A stretch of DNA of 64,000 nucleotides from Diadema setosum (GCF_964275005.1 NC_092706.1:8515144-8579143); one strand, 5' to 3'; shown: positions 23,849 to 34,724, numbered from the stretch's first letter. Program-made: numbers and translations. The notes: a model not told the origin generated them from the letters alone.

Positions 23849-24345
23849 CCATGGTTGGCGATTTCCTGGGAAATACCAGAAAATACTGGAAAATACCTAA
23901 AGATATACACACAATTGTGATGAAGAACAAGTTTAATGGCCATTAATGAACCCATTTACACATTTCTTACTTAAGGTAAGTTTCTGATACGATTTGCAAT
24001 TAAATGGACCTGACAAAACCTCTTTATCCAACAACAACAAAAAAATCCCTTTCCAATTGCTTTGCAAAAAAAGTGGAAAAATCTTGTGTTCCAATACTCA
24101 ATATTCAAAACAATTAACTACTTGCGTGAGCGCCTACCATAGAGTGAAACTAGTTTTTATGATGTAGGTTTTTTTTTTTTTCAATAAATGATATCAATAT
24201 AACTTAATTTTATGATTTGAAAAAAAATGGGGGGGGGGTACTTCGCAAAATCAGCAAGGCGATATTTACCGGTAAATATTGATATTAACCGCCTGGTATT
24301 TCCCGCTCCGGTATTTACCCGCCAACCCCGAATACTACATATACT
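23849..24345. mobile_element. candidate MITE with GGGAAATACC / GGTATTTCCC ends
   Basis: The left part holds GGTTGGCGATTTCCTGGGAA and repeated AAATACC words. The right part mirrors them with GGTATTTCCCGCTCCGGTAT and ACCCGCCAACCCCG. The span is about 500 bp, non-coding, with only moderate match between the ends. Confidence 0.45.
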
Positions 24346-24540
24346 GAAAGGCTTACTTTAGTTATTGCTTTGGTGGATAAGCTCAGACGGTAAAGCTCTT
24401 GGGTCAGCAGGTGGACGCTATACTGATGTGATTGAACTATAATGCTCAATTCCTATTCCAGACCTTAATTTTCATGTCTAGGTTTACAATAGAAATATGT
24501 GTGAATATAATATGTGTACTTGTATATCTTTTTACCTGTG

Positions 24541-24575
24541 TATATACATGTGCACACACACACACACACTCACTC

Positions 24576-24619
<44 letters not shown>
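24541..24619. repeat. CA then TA microsatellite
   Basis: CACACA and CTCACTCA followed by about 38 bp of TATATA. Confidence 0.9.
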
Positions 24620-25866
24620 CTCATATGCCACTGAAATTTGTAAAGCATTTTGTATTTTATTAAGCAGACATTATTTCTATCAACGTATTCTTGCCTTTAT
24701 TATGTACTGGTGCTCACATAGCGACACCTATAATTTTTTCATGTATTCCTATAGTACCATGCCTTCTATTCAAACAGCATTGGGCAAGTATGACTCAAAG
24801 GTCTTTCAAATTTCTTGCCTTTTTTATATCAAAAGTGTTCTCCACATATAATGGGATATGTTAAGAGGAGAAAAAAGATACTTTATGCCAAAGAAATAAC
24901 ATAGTTTAGGTATGTCATAAGAAATATTGTTGCAATGTAGTTGTGTGTGCTATAACAAAGCTAAAAGAGACCTTTTTGTTACATGACCTACATGTATACG
25001 AATGTTTATTGATTAAAGTCTTTTACCATGGTTTTATACATCTCGTGGTTAAATGTAATAATTTTATTCCAGGCCTTGTAAAATGTGTGAGATCTGCCTT
25101 TCAATTCAGCAGCAAATGCTGAATGAAGTATGTCTGGTGATGATGATGAGTGTGTATCAGGGGCATTCTGTCCATGTTTATCATTTCAGGCGCTCGGGAT
25201 ATTAACAGTGCATAGCATAAAATGAAATACGTCATTGTTAAGACAGTGTTGTTAATATTAACAAAGTAGAGTTACGGTCACTGACGGTCACAATAATGAT
25301 AATATATGATATGATGATAATAACACTATATGTGACTTAGGGGGAACTCGAACAATGAGGTTTATTCCGTCACAATATCGAGTTGACGTTAAGGGGGATC
25401 GAGACTACCGGTACTATAAGGGGAAACATTTGCTCTCTCGAACAATGAGAGAACAATGAGAGAAAACAAAAGATTCCCCTTAATGTTCCACCTAAAGTAA
25501 TAATAATGATAATAATAATAGTAACTACTTTTAGTTAATGTGTGAGGAATAGAACATTAATTTAATAGTATGAAATGGGTTATATGTGAAGAAGGGGAAT
25601 TATATAAAGTTCTCTGACAGGTGTAAATGTTAAAAATATGAATGTTATAACATTCATTACAGAATACACCAAACTGCACCAATTTAAGCTACAAAGTGCA
25701 AAAGTTCCCAACTGTGGGAGGGGGACACATCCTCCCCTTGCTTCACTGCTCCACAATAGCCTTCTCAACTTTTCAACAACAAAAAAAGGAAAAAGAATCC
25801 CCTTGAGACATTCTTATTGATGAGCCTGCAGTCCTATCTTCTTCATCTAAGAACAATAACAACAAC

Positions 25867-25869
<3 letters not shown>

Positions 25870-25912
<43 letters not shown>
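25870..25912. repeat. TA microsatellite
   Basis: About 40 bp of TATATA. Confidence 0.9.
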
Positions 25913-25917
<5 letters not shown>

Positions 25918-27650
25918 ATAACGAAAATTGTGTGACTTGTAATATGGTCTGGGATGAGTGTAGTTTGGCATGAGCCCATACACACAAAATTGTGAGCCCC
26001 CATAGGTCCGCCCCCCCCCCCATAAAATTGCTTCTGGCGCACCTGCCCTAAACCTTTATTTGAAAAGTCTTAAAGACTTTTTCTCATGATTGAGGTCATG
26101 TAATGTTCCTCTCCACCAAGGACATTTACATTTGACATAAATTTACTGTCACTGCGATTTAATACTGGAATGGACAGTCTTCATCAGTCCGCATCTTCAA
26201 AAAGGCATCAAACATGGTTTATTTTCGATCCCATGCAAGTGATTTATAAATATGCGTGGTATCACATGACTTTCAATAAAATGTGTGCTTCTCCCAGTCT
26301 GTTACTAACTAACAAATTCCAAAATAGCTAGGCAGAGAATATGTTTTATAGTCACTAGTGGGGTCACTGGGGTGGGCATAATTATTAGTGACCACTGACC
26401 AATAACACAACACGAGTAGATGATTCCTTCCCTGGAGCTGGGTCTGATCCAAAAATGGTCATCATAATTCCTAAAATTTGAAATTAAAATTTATTTTGAC
26501 TGTTGTATATGATGAGAAAGCTGCAGATCTGCACTTTCATAAAATACATATGACTTGTTACCAGGGTGGCCAGTTTCTCGAGAATTGACCACTTAAATGT
26601 GGAAAGCGTCCTCACAGCGCGACGGGACGTAATTCTCGAAGATGTAGAATTACGAAATATCCAAGAAACATTCTGAAAACTCTGATTTACTCTGATTCTT
26701 CATTTTGGTACATGAGTTTTGGCATTTGGTTACTATTAATGGGCTAAAATTTCATTTTTTTTGTGCAATAATAAAAAATTATGAATTTCATCAATCAGAC
26801 CCAGCTACAGTATACAATAATTGTTGACAACAGATGGAAGGATCTGCTGGTTTGCATAATGATTTATTGTATGTTACACTGATTTAAAAAAAAATATATA
26901 CTGATTGCATATTAACTCCGTGTAAAGAAGATAATTTCAAGCCATTAAACTGATTGTTTATAGCTGTGATAACATTTTTCAGTTTGGTGGATGAAAAGCC
27001 ACATCACAGATAATTATGATAGTACTCCATTACCTTAGAAAAAAAAAATCAGTTTCTTGGTCCACCTGGTGTTCACCTACACATCAAGAGTTGCAAACTC
27101 TCATAATTCCAAAAGCACCCCATTTCATCATATCTCTTCTATCCTCGTTCGTTTCGTTCCCACGGTTTTAGGTCTTGGTAACTCATTCCTATTGATATAT
27201 TATAAGGAATGATGTATCATGTAGAACTTATTTTACTGTGCATTTTTGTCATAATTATATTTCCGAGTTCATGAAAAATAAACCCTTTTCCCGGTTGGTA
27301 GAATCATGACACGCTTTATACTCACATAAAAGTTGTGGCATGTATGTTGTCGAGTCGAAATTTCCTTCTCAGATATGCCCTATTTTGTAAATTTTAAAGT
27401 AAAAGATTCTTAGGTATGCCCCAGATTGAACATTTTTCAAGTTGACAAATGAGAAAACTCCCTATACCGTCGAAAGGGGATACCCCCATCCGGCACCCTC
27501 CCCTGCTCAACTCTGCAATTAATGATGAGTTGTGTATTAGGTTGCTGTAAGATGACTGTAGATGAAAACACACGCATGTGTGTGTATCATATACGTCAAC
27601 GGTTATGAACACTTCCTTCTTTAAATACAGTCATGGTTATGTTTCTTATT

Positions 27651-28130
27651 TAGACCAAGTGGCATTAGACTAAGTGAGAATTAGGCGAAATGGAAATTAG
27701 ACCAAGTGACGATTAGCCCAAGTGGTAATTAGACTAAGTGGTAATTAGACCAAATGACAATTAGACGAAATGGAAATTGGACTAAGTGGTATGTAGACCA
27801 AGTGGTAATAGCCGAAATGGGTGTAGCCCAAATGAACATTAGACCAAGTGGCATGTAGACGAAGTGAATATTAGACCATGTGGAAATTAGACGGAATGGA
27901 AATTAGACGTAGTGGCAATTAGCCGAAGTGGAGTTAGACCAAGTGATGATAGACCAACTGAGAATTAGACTAAGTGGTATTAGCCGAATTGGTCGTTAGA
28001 CGAATTGGATATTAGACCAAGTAGAAATTAGACGAAATGGTAAATAGACGAAGTGGTTGTAGCCCAATTGGGTTTAGCCCGAATGGTGTTAGCCCACCTG
28101 GTGATTAGACCAAGTGGCAGTAGCCCAACC
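27651..28130 (-). repeat. right subterminal array, TTGGTCTAAT units inverted
   Basis: About 25 degenerate units read ATTAGACCAAGTGG on the plus strand, the complement of the left array core. Variants AGCCCAA and AGACGAA mirror the left variants. Just beyond, ATTTACCCCTCGAGTGCGCT and CGCCTCCACTAACGC mirror the left anchor. Confidence 0.9.
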
Positions 28131-28564
28131 GATAATTTACCCCTCGAGTGCGCTACGCCTCCACTAACGCACTCTCAGGCGCGGTGGAGCACCCCAATTA
28201 TCTCGCAGAAATCCATCGGCAGCCGAGCCTCATTTGCATAAAGTAAACAACATGTACTCGCGTAGTTGAGAAAAAGTAAACAACTTCTCAAGCTAATAAC
28301 AATTTAAGGAAACCTATTTTCGGATTAAAATTGAGTTAGTTTGAATTTGAAAACATGTCCGAATATGCACATATAACATATTAAAGGATTTGACAATGAC
28401 AAAATGTGAAATTTTAGCGAAAACCTGGCGAGCAAAATTACCAAAAATATGCCTCGAAAATCATCCTAAAATTCACGAAGTGTGATTGCGGAACTAAAGC
28501 GCCATTCGAACAAAGTACACCGAAATTTATTTATCTGCTTGCATTTCAAATGTCATACCGTAAT

Positions 28565-29045
28565 ATTCCCGGCCATGGTTGTGTCGGAAAAAAAACAGAA
28601 GGTGATGTCAAAAATGACACGAACGCAAAGCGTACAGGTCGGTCCCATGTATATATAATCGCGTGACTGTAGCGTTGCATGTCACAGCACACACAACGCT
28701 TTGCTGCATGCAGCGTGCGCGGCAGCAGCTCAGCAGTCACCGCCGTGCGACACTCAGCAAAATTGACTGCGTCACATGCAAACCAACAATGAGCACGAAA
28801 TCCTGAATCTCACGTACCACGCATGCCCAATATTACGGGAAAAGAAATGACGTCATTTTCAATTGTTTCGCTTACTACAATTTTCTATTCCAAACCCTGT
28901 AGAAACATGTTGATTTCTCAAAAAGTACAGGTGAAACCAAGCGAAAACTTTCACCATATATGGATTGAGGCCTGATAATCATATGTTGCCAATTTCGGAC
29001 ACATTGGAGCCCGGCCATAGTCCAGTCGGAAAAAAACAGAGAGCA
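28565..29045 (+). repeat. direct repeat of a CGGCCAT...GTCGGAAAAAAACAGA block
   Basis: CCCGGCCATGGTTGTGTCGG followed by an A-run and CAGA at about 28,568 recurs as CCCGGCCATAGTCCAGTCGG with A-run and CAGAG at about 29,012. Spacing is about 445 bp. It lies in the right arm of the giant element. Confidence 0.6.
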
Positions 29046-29075
29046 TGTTTTGCGAGAGGTGATTTTCAAAACGCT

Positions 29076-29555
29076 TTAATATCTCAAGTTCCAGTGCAGC
29101 AAATTCCATACTTTTTTCATCAAAAGGAAGGTTTTTAAAAACTTAGATAGTGTGGGGAGTTTGAGTTTACTAGCGGCACGCATAGCGGCACAAGGAGAAG
29201 GTAAAGATTTGACTTTTTCATGCACACAGTTTCGGGCAGCCGTGGATGCCCGTTGGAAATTCAAATAGAACGGGGCGATAATGAGATGCAAATTGGGGTG
29301 CTCCTCCGCGCCTGCTCTATCCTGTGCATCATTTGTATAAAACATCACATCACAGTCATCACTTGCACAGTATTGCAGGTCTGGTACAGTCTGAGTGATC
29401 ATGCCAGTGCTAACCATGCTGTCACACAGTTTCTGCGGTCCATGCATGCCTGTAAATCTATCATGAATTGCAGAGGAAAAGTCATGGTAGCCATGGCTTT
29501 GGCCAGAACCAGAAAATCTAGGTGAGCTGAAAATATATTGAAGGGAGATGAGCAC
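29076..29555 (-). CDS. possible exon, unknown protein, right arm of giant element
   Basis: Longest open frame in the right arm (159 codons). On the minus strand it is preceded by a pyrimidine-rich tract ending ATTTTCAG, a plausible acceptor, near its start. Composition is more balanced than the surroundings. Visible segments such as FSGSGQSHGYHDFSSAIHDR and LQYCASDDCDVMF match no family I know. A 17-base stretch (29,319-29,335) matches the left arm in inverted orientation at 11,357-11,373, so it may be terminal-repeat sequence open by chance. No clear donor was found. Confidence 0.25.
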   Translation of the reverse strand: MLISLQYIFSSPRFSGSGQSHGYHDFSSAIHDRFTGMHGPQKLCDSMVSTGMITQTVPDLQYCASDDCDVMFYTNDAQDRAGAEEHPNLHLIIAPFYLNFQRASTAARNCVHEKVKSLPSPCAAMRAASKLKLPTLSKFLKTFLLMKKVWNLLHWNLRY

Positions 29556-29559
29556 TAGT

Positions 29560-30860
29560 ATTAATACACTAACGTTGGTCGTTAGTCTAACGTTAGATGT
29601 AGGCCCTAAAGTTAGGTCTACCAGATCTAACGTTACAGAGTAGCTCTAGAGTCTAATCTATTGTTAACTGTTTAGTGTTAGACAAAATGTCAGTAGGCCT
29701 AATCTAACGTAATAGATCTAGGTCTAGCAGTACAAGCACTAACATTGGGCATAAATCTGTAGTCTAGCTTAAGTGTAACGTCAGAGTTCGACTAGGATCT
29801 AAGACGAAGAGACTTGACTTTATTGTCTAGTCCAGGGTCATGTGTCAGGGGCCAGGCCGGGCACTCCAAAGTTCAATTAGGCCATTTAGGGTATGGTTGG
29901 GTGTTCATAATACCGGGCACCTAACGTTTTGCTATCAATAGAAACGTGAAAAATCTCACAATTTGCCTGAAATTTTACACACGTGTGGAGAAAATACTCC
30001 GGATTCACAAGCGCGCACTGAAAATGCGATCTAAGGTACGCGCTCTTAGGTGGCTGCTTCGAAAGCGTGGGGTGTCATTTTTTCCGCACTCAGTTGCCCT
30101 GCTCATTTCAACCGACCACCCTGACAATACGTATAAAGGGCACTTAAATGCGTTTTTTTTTCGACAGGCCGCTGTTTTTTTTTTCTAGCCGTCATTTTTT
30201 CCCTAATAATATTTGAATATATTTTGAATCCTTCGATATTACTTTTGAAGGACTGTTTGATGAATTTGACTTGATTTTCATTAGGAAACTTTTCATCGTA
30301 ATTGAAATAAATTAGATGAGTCTGTTTGTTTTTTCACATTCATTTCTCGTTTCTGCATCAACTCGTACGGTCGTAGCGGGCGACAAAATGTTTATATACT
30401 CAGTATGTGTATGTGTAACGTGTGTGCACGATCGTACAAGCGGCGGTGACAATTTTGCGGTCAAAATCGTCAAATTTATTACGGAAGGATACTCTACATC
30501 TAACAACGAGTCAGCAAAGGTAGGCCGGCATAGTTATATGTAGTTACACGATAAACCTTATTCGATTTTGCTAAATTTCGGTAATTTAGAGGGAATACTT
30601 AGTTGTTTTCGCCACATTTTACTCGGTAGCGTAGCCCAGTGAAGAATCGAACACCGTTGCGCGTAGTCCCATGCGTACATTTTCTTTCTGTACGCGCAAT
30701 GCCATTATAATGCGCGGTCGGTCGTTATGGACCCGGTCGGTGGGTTGAACACCTACCATACATGTACCTTATTTTTACACAGAATGCCATTCAATCGACA
30801 AGACCTAGTCTAGGTCTAGCGTTAGGTCCTAGATCTTATACATCTAGACTAACCAGAAAG
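29560..30860. other. right-arm DNA rich in TCTAACGTTAG and CTAGGTCTAG words
   Basis: Between about 29,570 and 29,800, and again near 30,800-30,850, short near-palindromic words (TCTAACGTTAG, TAGATCTAGG, GTCTAGCGTTAGG) recur. No coding exon is convincing here. Confidence 0.5.
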
Positions 30861-30919
30861 TAGAAGAACTCTATAACCTGGTGGTGGTAACTTTCTCCTC
30901 CTATGGTCATGTGACATGT

Positions 30920-31243
30920 GCAGTTACTGCTTTTTTCCATGGGGAAAACAGCAGACTCCTGGCCGTCTGCAGTTACTGCTTTTTTCCGTGGGGAAACTAC
31001 CCAGAATCAAGGATGAGCCACCGCAGTAACTGCATTTTCCTAAATAACATTTAAAAAATAACGGAAACATAATTTTTTCCTAGGTATTGTTAGACATCTA
31101 GGTATGGTGCATAATCATACCACAATTTTTTTTTTAATGTTTCTGTGTTTTTAAAGAATCTGCAAAAGACACAAAATCGCATGCATTTATCTCAGCTCAG
31201 CAGCTATGCAGTTACTGCTTTCTTCCGGGGGGGGGGGGGGGGC
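30920..31243 (-). repeat. right-end motif cluster of the giant element
   Basis: Read inward from the right: a G-run joined to TTACTGCTTTCTTCC (31,207-31,243), the core GCAGTAACTGC (31,023-31,040), GCAGTTACTGCTTTTTTCCG with TGGGG (30,969-30,996), and GCAGTTACTGCTTTTTTCCA with TGGGG (30,920-30,947). This mirrors the left-end cluster in motif order. Confidence 0.65.
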
Positions 31244-31310
31244 AGAATTGGATAAAAAGCTATTGCATCAGGGGGGGGGGGCAGAGTTGGATAAAAAGCT
31301 ATTGCATCAG
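31226..31310 (+). repeat. duplicated poly-G plus CAGARTTGGATAAAAAGC block
   Basis: A G-run followed by CAGAATTGGATAAAAAGCTA and TTGCATCAG is repeated at once with one base change. The poly-G lengths differ (about 17 and 11). Confidence 0.9.
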
Positions 31311-31449
31311 GAACAGCTTATGAGCAGAGGTTCTATACACACAAGCTGTTTTCCTCTTGCAATGGTAACAGCGATGAAAAATATCACAATCAACCTTAAT
31401 GGTGTCGATGATAATAAGAGTATAAAATAACTATTTACTATTCAAGCTG

Positions 31450-31672
31450 GGTAGTCTTTCCAGTGCTGCAATGATCTGTCTCAGGCCTGTGCCATTGTGA
31501 TTGCCCTGGGTCTGTGCCAGATATCCATCTGATTAACCCACTCAACGGTAAAAAGGGATACATCGGTTAAAACACCCTTCCCCAATTGGGTTTGATTCGT
31601 TTAGAATTCGAATCCGCGATCTGCAGTGTGAGGGTTCAATGACTTAACCACCATACTACAGCACTACAACTA
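31450..31672 (-). mobile_element. tRNA-derived SINE
   Basis: On the minus strand the head carries an A-box-like segment (TAGTATGGTGGTTAAG, about 31,652-31,667) and a B-box-like GGATTCGAATTC (about 31,607-31,618), spaced as in tRNA-derived RNA polymerase III promoters. It is followed by about 150 bp of unrelated body. It cannot fold as a full tRNA and is best read as a SINE. Confidence 0.6.
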
Positions 31673-31870
31673 ATTGCATTGATAAACCTCACACTGACAC
31701 GTCGCGGTGGTCAAACCAACCTTTTCTTTGAACTGTTATTGATATAGAGCTGTAATGCCCTATTCCTTCGAATTTTGTCCGTTCAAAGTCTGTTGCGGTT
31801 TTGGGGCGCAAATGAACATAATTATAAGAATGCTCATATGCTGAGATGCAAGCAATCGAAAACACTTGGT

Positions 31871-33004
31871 TCATTGAGAGTCACGGAGAGTCACGGTGAC
31901 AGTTCTGTCAGTTGTTCCACTTTCTGTTTGAGATATTCCTTTCACCTCTATCCGACGGCCTTTCGCGACTGTCCAGGGGAGAACAGCCTTAAGACGTTGC
32001 ACGTACAACCTTTTCAGACGGGCGAATTCTGGTTGTCTCATCGTGAATATAACTGGTCCATAGGACGTGATGTTTACCACGGTGACAAAGAACATGATGA
32101 AAACATCTCGGCTAACATTGCACGAAGAGCAGACGAGACCTACATTGGCCGTAATAAATATGGGAATCCAGGCGCAGAGATAGGTGACTACAAAGAGTAC
32201 CAGATTAATTGTGCTTTTTCGTACGTTCTTGAAAGTGCGTTGTTGGTCATTAAGAGCGACGGCCTCCTTTCCACCCATAGCAGCCACGCGCTTCGCCTGC
32301 TGCCTAGCAGTGATAATGACTCTAAGCTTCAAGACAGTGGTGAGGATGATAGATGGTGCAAAACATGAATCTAGGATCTTAGTGATGAAGGCGCTGTTTT
32401 GGTCAACGATTTTATCAAGCGCGCAATTATCATCCGTAAAGCACGGATCACGCTTGAAGGTAACATACCGTCCGGCTGTGATGCCGAACACAATACTACC
32501 AGTCCAAACAAGTCCAATGAGCACAATGCATTTTCTCTCCGTGATAACGCGGGAGTACCAAAAGGGAAAGCATATCTTCCAGCATGTCTCCAGGGTAACC
32601 AGCGTAGTATGGTAGAAGACGCTGGAGAAAGCCATCAATATCACTACGGAGAATCCAGTGATATCTTCCCGTGTGAAGCTGCATGCTTTCCTGGCTACCG
32701 CGCAGACGGCAACACAGACGAGTTGGAAAAGAATGTGCGCCAAACCCATGGAAATCAAGAAGTAGTTAGTCATGACCTGGAGTGAGGGACGTCTTGCAAT
32801 GCACAGCACAATGAACGCGTATGCCAAAATATTTCCACTGCTAAAAAAGATCGCAATTACTTGTGCATTGGTGTAGACAAAACCTCCAACGGTAATTTGT
32901 CTTGTAGTATTACAAGTGTTTGTGATGTTATTTCTTGATGCAGAGGTTTGTGCCACTACATAAGAACCTGTCGACAATTGTTCCGATGCCATTGCTGCCG
33001 TCAT
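31871..33004 (-). CDS. class A-like GPCR with atypical signature motifs
   Basis: Intact single-exon frame of 377 residues with seven hydrophobic segments. The extracellular N terminus has N-X-T sites at Asn26 and Asn32. TM1 has the GN pair (Asn58). TM2 reads NYFLISMGLAH with His90 where class A receptors have Asp2.50. Cys108 before TM3 and Cys188 or Cys194 in loop 2 can form the usual disulfide. The DRY site reads Glu139-Thr140-Cys141. TM4 has Trp167, TM5 Pro217, TM6 WIP (Trp279, Pro281). The NPxxY site reads GPVIF (Gly316 to Phe320). Family level: plasma-membrane receptor, ligand unknown. The loss of the DRY Arg and sodium-site Asp suggests unusual or no classical G-protein coupling (inference). 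The first Met is at 33,004; Met5 is an alternative. Confidence 0.85.
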   Translation of the reverse strand: MTAAMASEQLSTGSYVVAQTSASRNNITNTCNTTRQITVGGFVYTNAQVIAIFFSSGNILAYAFIVLCIARRPSLQVMTNYFLISMGLAHILFQLVCVAVCAVARKACSFTREDITGFSVVILMAFSSVFYHTTLVTLETCWKICFPFWYSRVITERKCIVLIGLVWTGSIVFGITAGRYVTFKRDPCFTDDNCALDKIVDQNSAFITKILDSCFAPSIILTTVLKLRVIITARQQAKRVAAMGGKEAVALNDQQRTFKNVRKSTINLVLFVVTYLCAWIPIFITANVGLVCSSCNVSRDVFIMFFVTVVNITSYGPVIFTMRQPEFARLKRLYVQRLKAVLPWTVAKGRRIEVKGISQTESGTTDRTVTVTLRDSQ

Positions 33005-34316
33005 AATGGGATAGCAGTAGTCCCCAATGTTCTGATTTTTTTTTCAAATGGATTTCATTAAAGTCCCATCAATGAAAACACCTGATACGTTTCTAATGAG
33101 ATGTCAAAACGGTTTAAGTATTATCTGAAGAAGTGGCAAACCTAATGGGGGAAAGAGTCAACAATTACCCCGCTCCTCGAAAGAGTACTCACGATTTCGT
33201 AGTCACTGCTGTTCAAAAAAAGATGTTTGACAAAGTCTTTACATGCCAGGCGGTAATACCCGACGGAAATAGGTCCATCCAGTTTTCTCAGTCACTTCAC
33301 TCTTGCTGATTTGATAGCACTGTGAGGATATCAGTTTATTCTCATCGAAGCAGTCCAGGCATGCACACCAGATACGTTGGGGGAAGTTAGACCCGCAGTG
33401 GATCGTCCATTATCGCAGAAATTACGTTCACTCCAAGAAGCTTCTCTCCTTCACTTTGCTTAATTAGAAGGTGTCAGGTCAAAATATATCAACTTCAATA
33501 TTGTCTATATTGTCTATATTGTCAATATTGTCTCATATAAAGTCATTTGCATTTGCTTCTTTTGTTCTCTGACAAACACACAATTCATGTATCAGTGATC
33601 ATAGGTGCACTAACCTTACCGTCGTCGTCACGAGAACACTATCCTCCGTTAGTGTGGCAATAATCAGTGATAATATAACCGAGCATCTGACGCCACATAC
33701 ATCATCTAAACCCCAGAAGTCAATGTAAAATGGCGTCTGACTGCGGCTGACCTAATGAGCTCTGCAGACGGACTTGCGTGAGATTGCTTTTTATTCACAA
33801 TTAAATGGCCCAGAAAACTCAACTACGCGTCACATTGTCAAATGCATCATCGTATATACGGGATATTGACGCGTTAAGACTGGCTTTGATTTATTCCTGA
33901 GTACATTATGATGAAAATTGCTAATGGACTGATCGGAAGAGATAAATCAGGTAATGCAAATGTAAGGACGGGTTTTTATTTTCATGGATTGTTGCTTTTA
34001 TCGCTGTAATCTGTCGTTGATAAGAGGGTTTCTTAAAGTTGATATCGTTAAATTGTAGATGTCAGAGATCTCTTTGCAAATAACAATTTGAAGATAAATC
34101 ATCCAGGTTTGACTTGCTGATGCGAATTCTAACAGCTTAGTGAATTAAACATTATAGTGAAGATGAAAAGTCAAATACTTTTTCGGGTGTGACTGCTTCA
34201 CAAATCAATCAAAAATCCAAAAACAAACACCACCTCCAAAAACAAACAAACAAACAAACAAACCACACATACAGACACCTTATCCAATATCCGGATTGAT
34301 AAATTTGTGTGTATTT

Positions 34317-34578
34317 TATGAAGAGTTTTATCGCAAAACGAGCTACCTCCAAACTCGTAAACAAAGTTGAGATATTTGTGATTAAAGCTGCTGAAAACAA
34401 AGAAAATAAAAAGGAACATAGGCTATTTTCAATAACTTCTAGAATATTCCTTGTTATGTTACAAGTGAGGTATTACAGTATTGGTCAGGTTTTATTTTGC
34501 TCTATCAGATGATGGACTTACTTTGAAATGTTTAAGAATTGTGCGTATAAAGTCCACTTTGCAATAAAATTCTTCATA
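34317..34578. mobile_element. MITE, family A diverged copy 3
   Basis: The left end ATGAAGAGTTTTATCGCAAA mirrors the right end TTTGCAATAAAATTCTTCAT with about three mismatches in 20. Length (262 bp) and interior words (GATATTTGTGATTAAAGCTG) match the copies at 7,197 and 40,395. Confidence 0.75.
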
Positions 34579-34588
34579 ATTGTATATA

Positions 34589-34589
<1 letters not shown>

Positions 34590-34665
<76 letters not shown>
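34590..34665. repeat. compound TA then GT microsatellite
   Basis: About 38 bp TATATA then about 36 bp GTGTGT, directly after MITE copy 3. The same pairing follows MITE copy 1. Confidence 0.9.
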
Positions 34666-34667
<2 letters not shown>

Positions 34668-34724
34668 CTCCAGTATACATACATGTATACAATGGAAATA
34701 AGGTTTCTTATTCAAAGGATTCGT

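Larger units (their letters stand above)
22016..27650. other. gene-free interior of the giant element
   Basis: No recognisable exon on either strand. It holds tandem duplications (22,325-23,330), a candidate MITE (23,849-24,345), microsatellites and AT-rich DNA. A run of GAACAATGAGAG words near 25,435-25,465 is a minor local repeat. Confidence 0.6.
10391..31250 (+). mobile_element. giant (about 21 kb) Mutator-like element or relic
   Basis: At the left edge a CCCCACGGAARAAAGCAGTA motif occurs at 10,401-10,435 (fused to a C-run), 10,607-10,633 and 10,640-10,663, with a GCAGTAACTGC core at 10,566-10,584. At the right edge the inverted motif lies at 31,207-31,243 (fused to a G-run), 31,023-31,040 (core), 30,969-30,996 and 30,920-30,947: same order, opposite orientation. 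Further in, paired inverted arrays lie at 11,481-11,967 and 27,651-28,130, each with an anchor containing the GCGTTAGTGGAG word or its complement (11,381-11,418; 28,132-28,170). A MULE transposase gene lies between. Seen: the paired inverted blocks. Inferred: that they bound one element. The right arm is longer than the left. Exact ends and target duplication are unresolved. Confidence 0.6.

Noticed and set aside
24370..24440. tRNA-like A box (AAGCTCAGACGGTAAAGC)
   Set aside because: No matching B box at the right distance and no cloverleaf; too weak for a SINE call.
30316..30543. 75-codon plus frame ending at a possible donor (CAAAGGTAGG)
   Set aside because: No acceptor with a clear pyrimidine tract, no family match and low complexity in the middle (VCVCVTCV).
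31775..32785. Plus-strand frames of 197, 143 and 128 codons
   Set aside because: They lie antisense to the intact GPCR gene and show no family features; they are open because of the codon use of the other strand.
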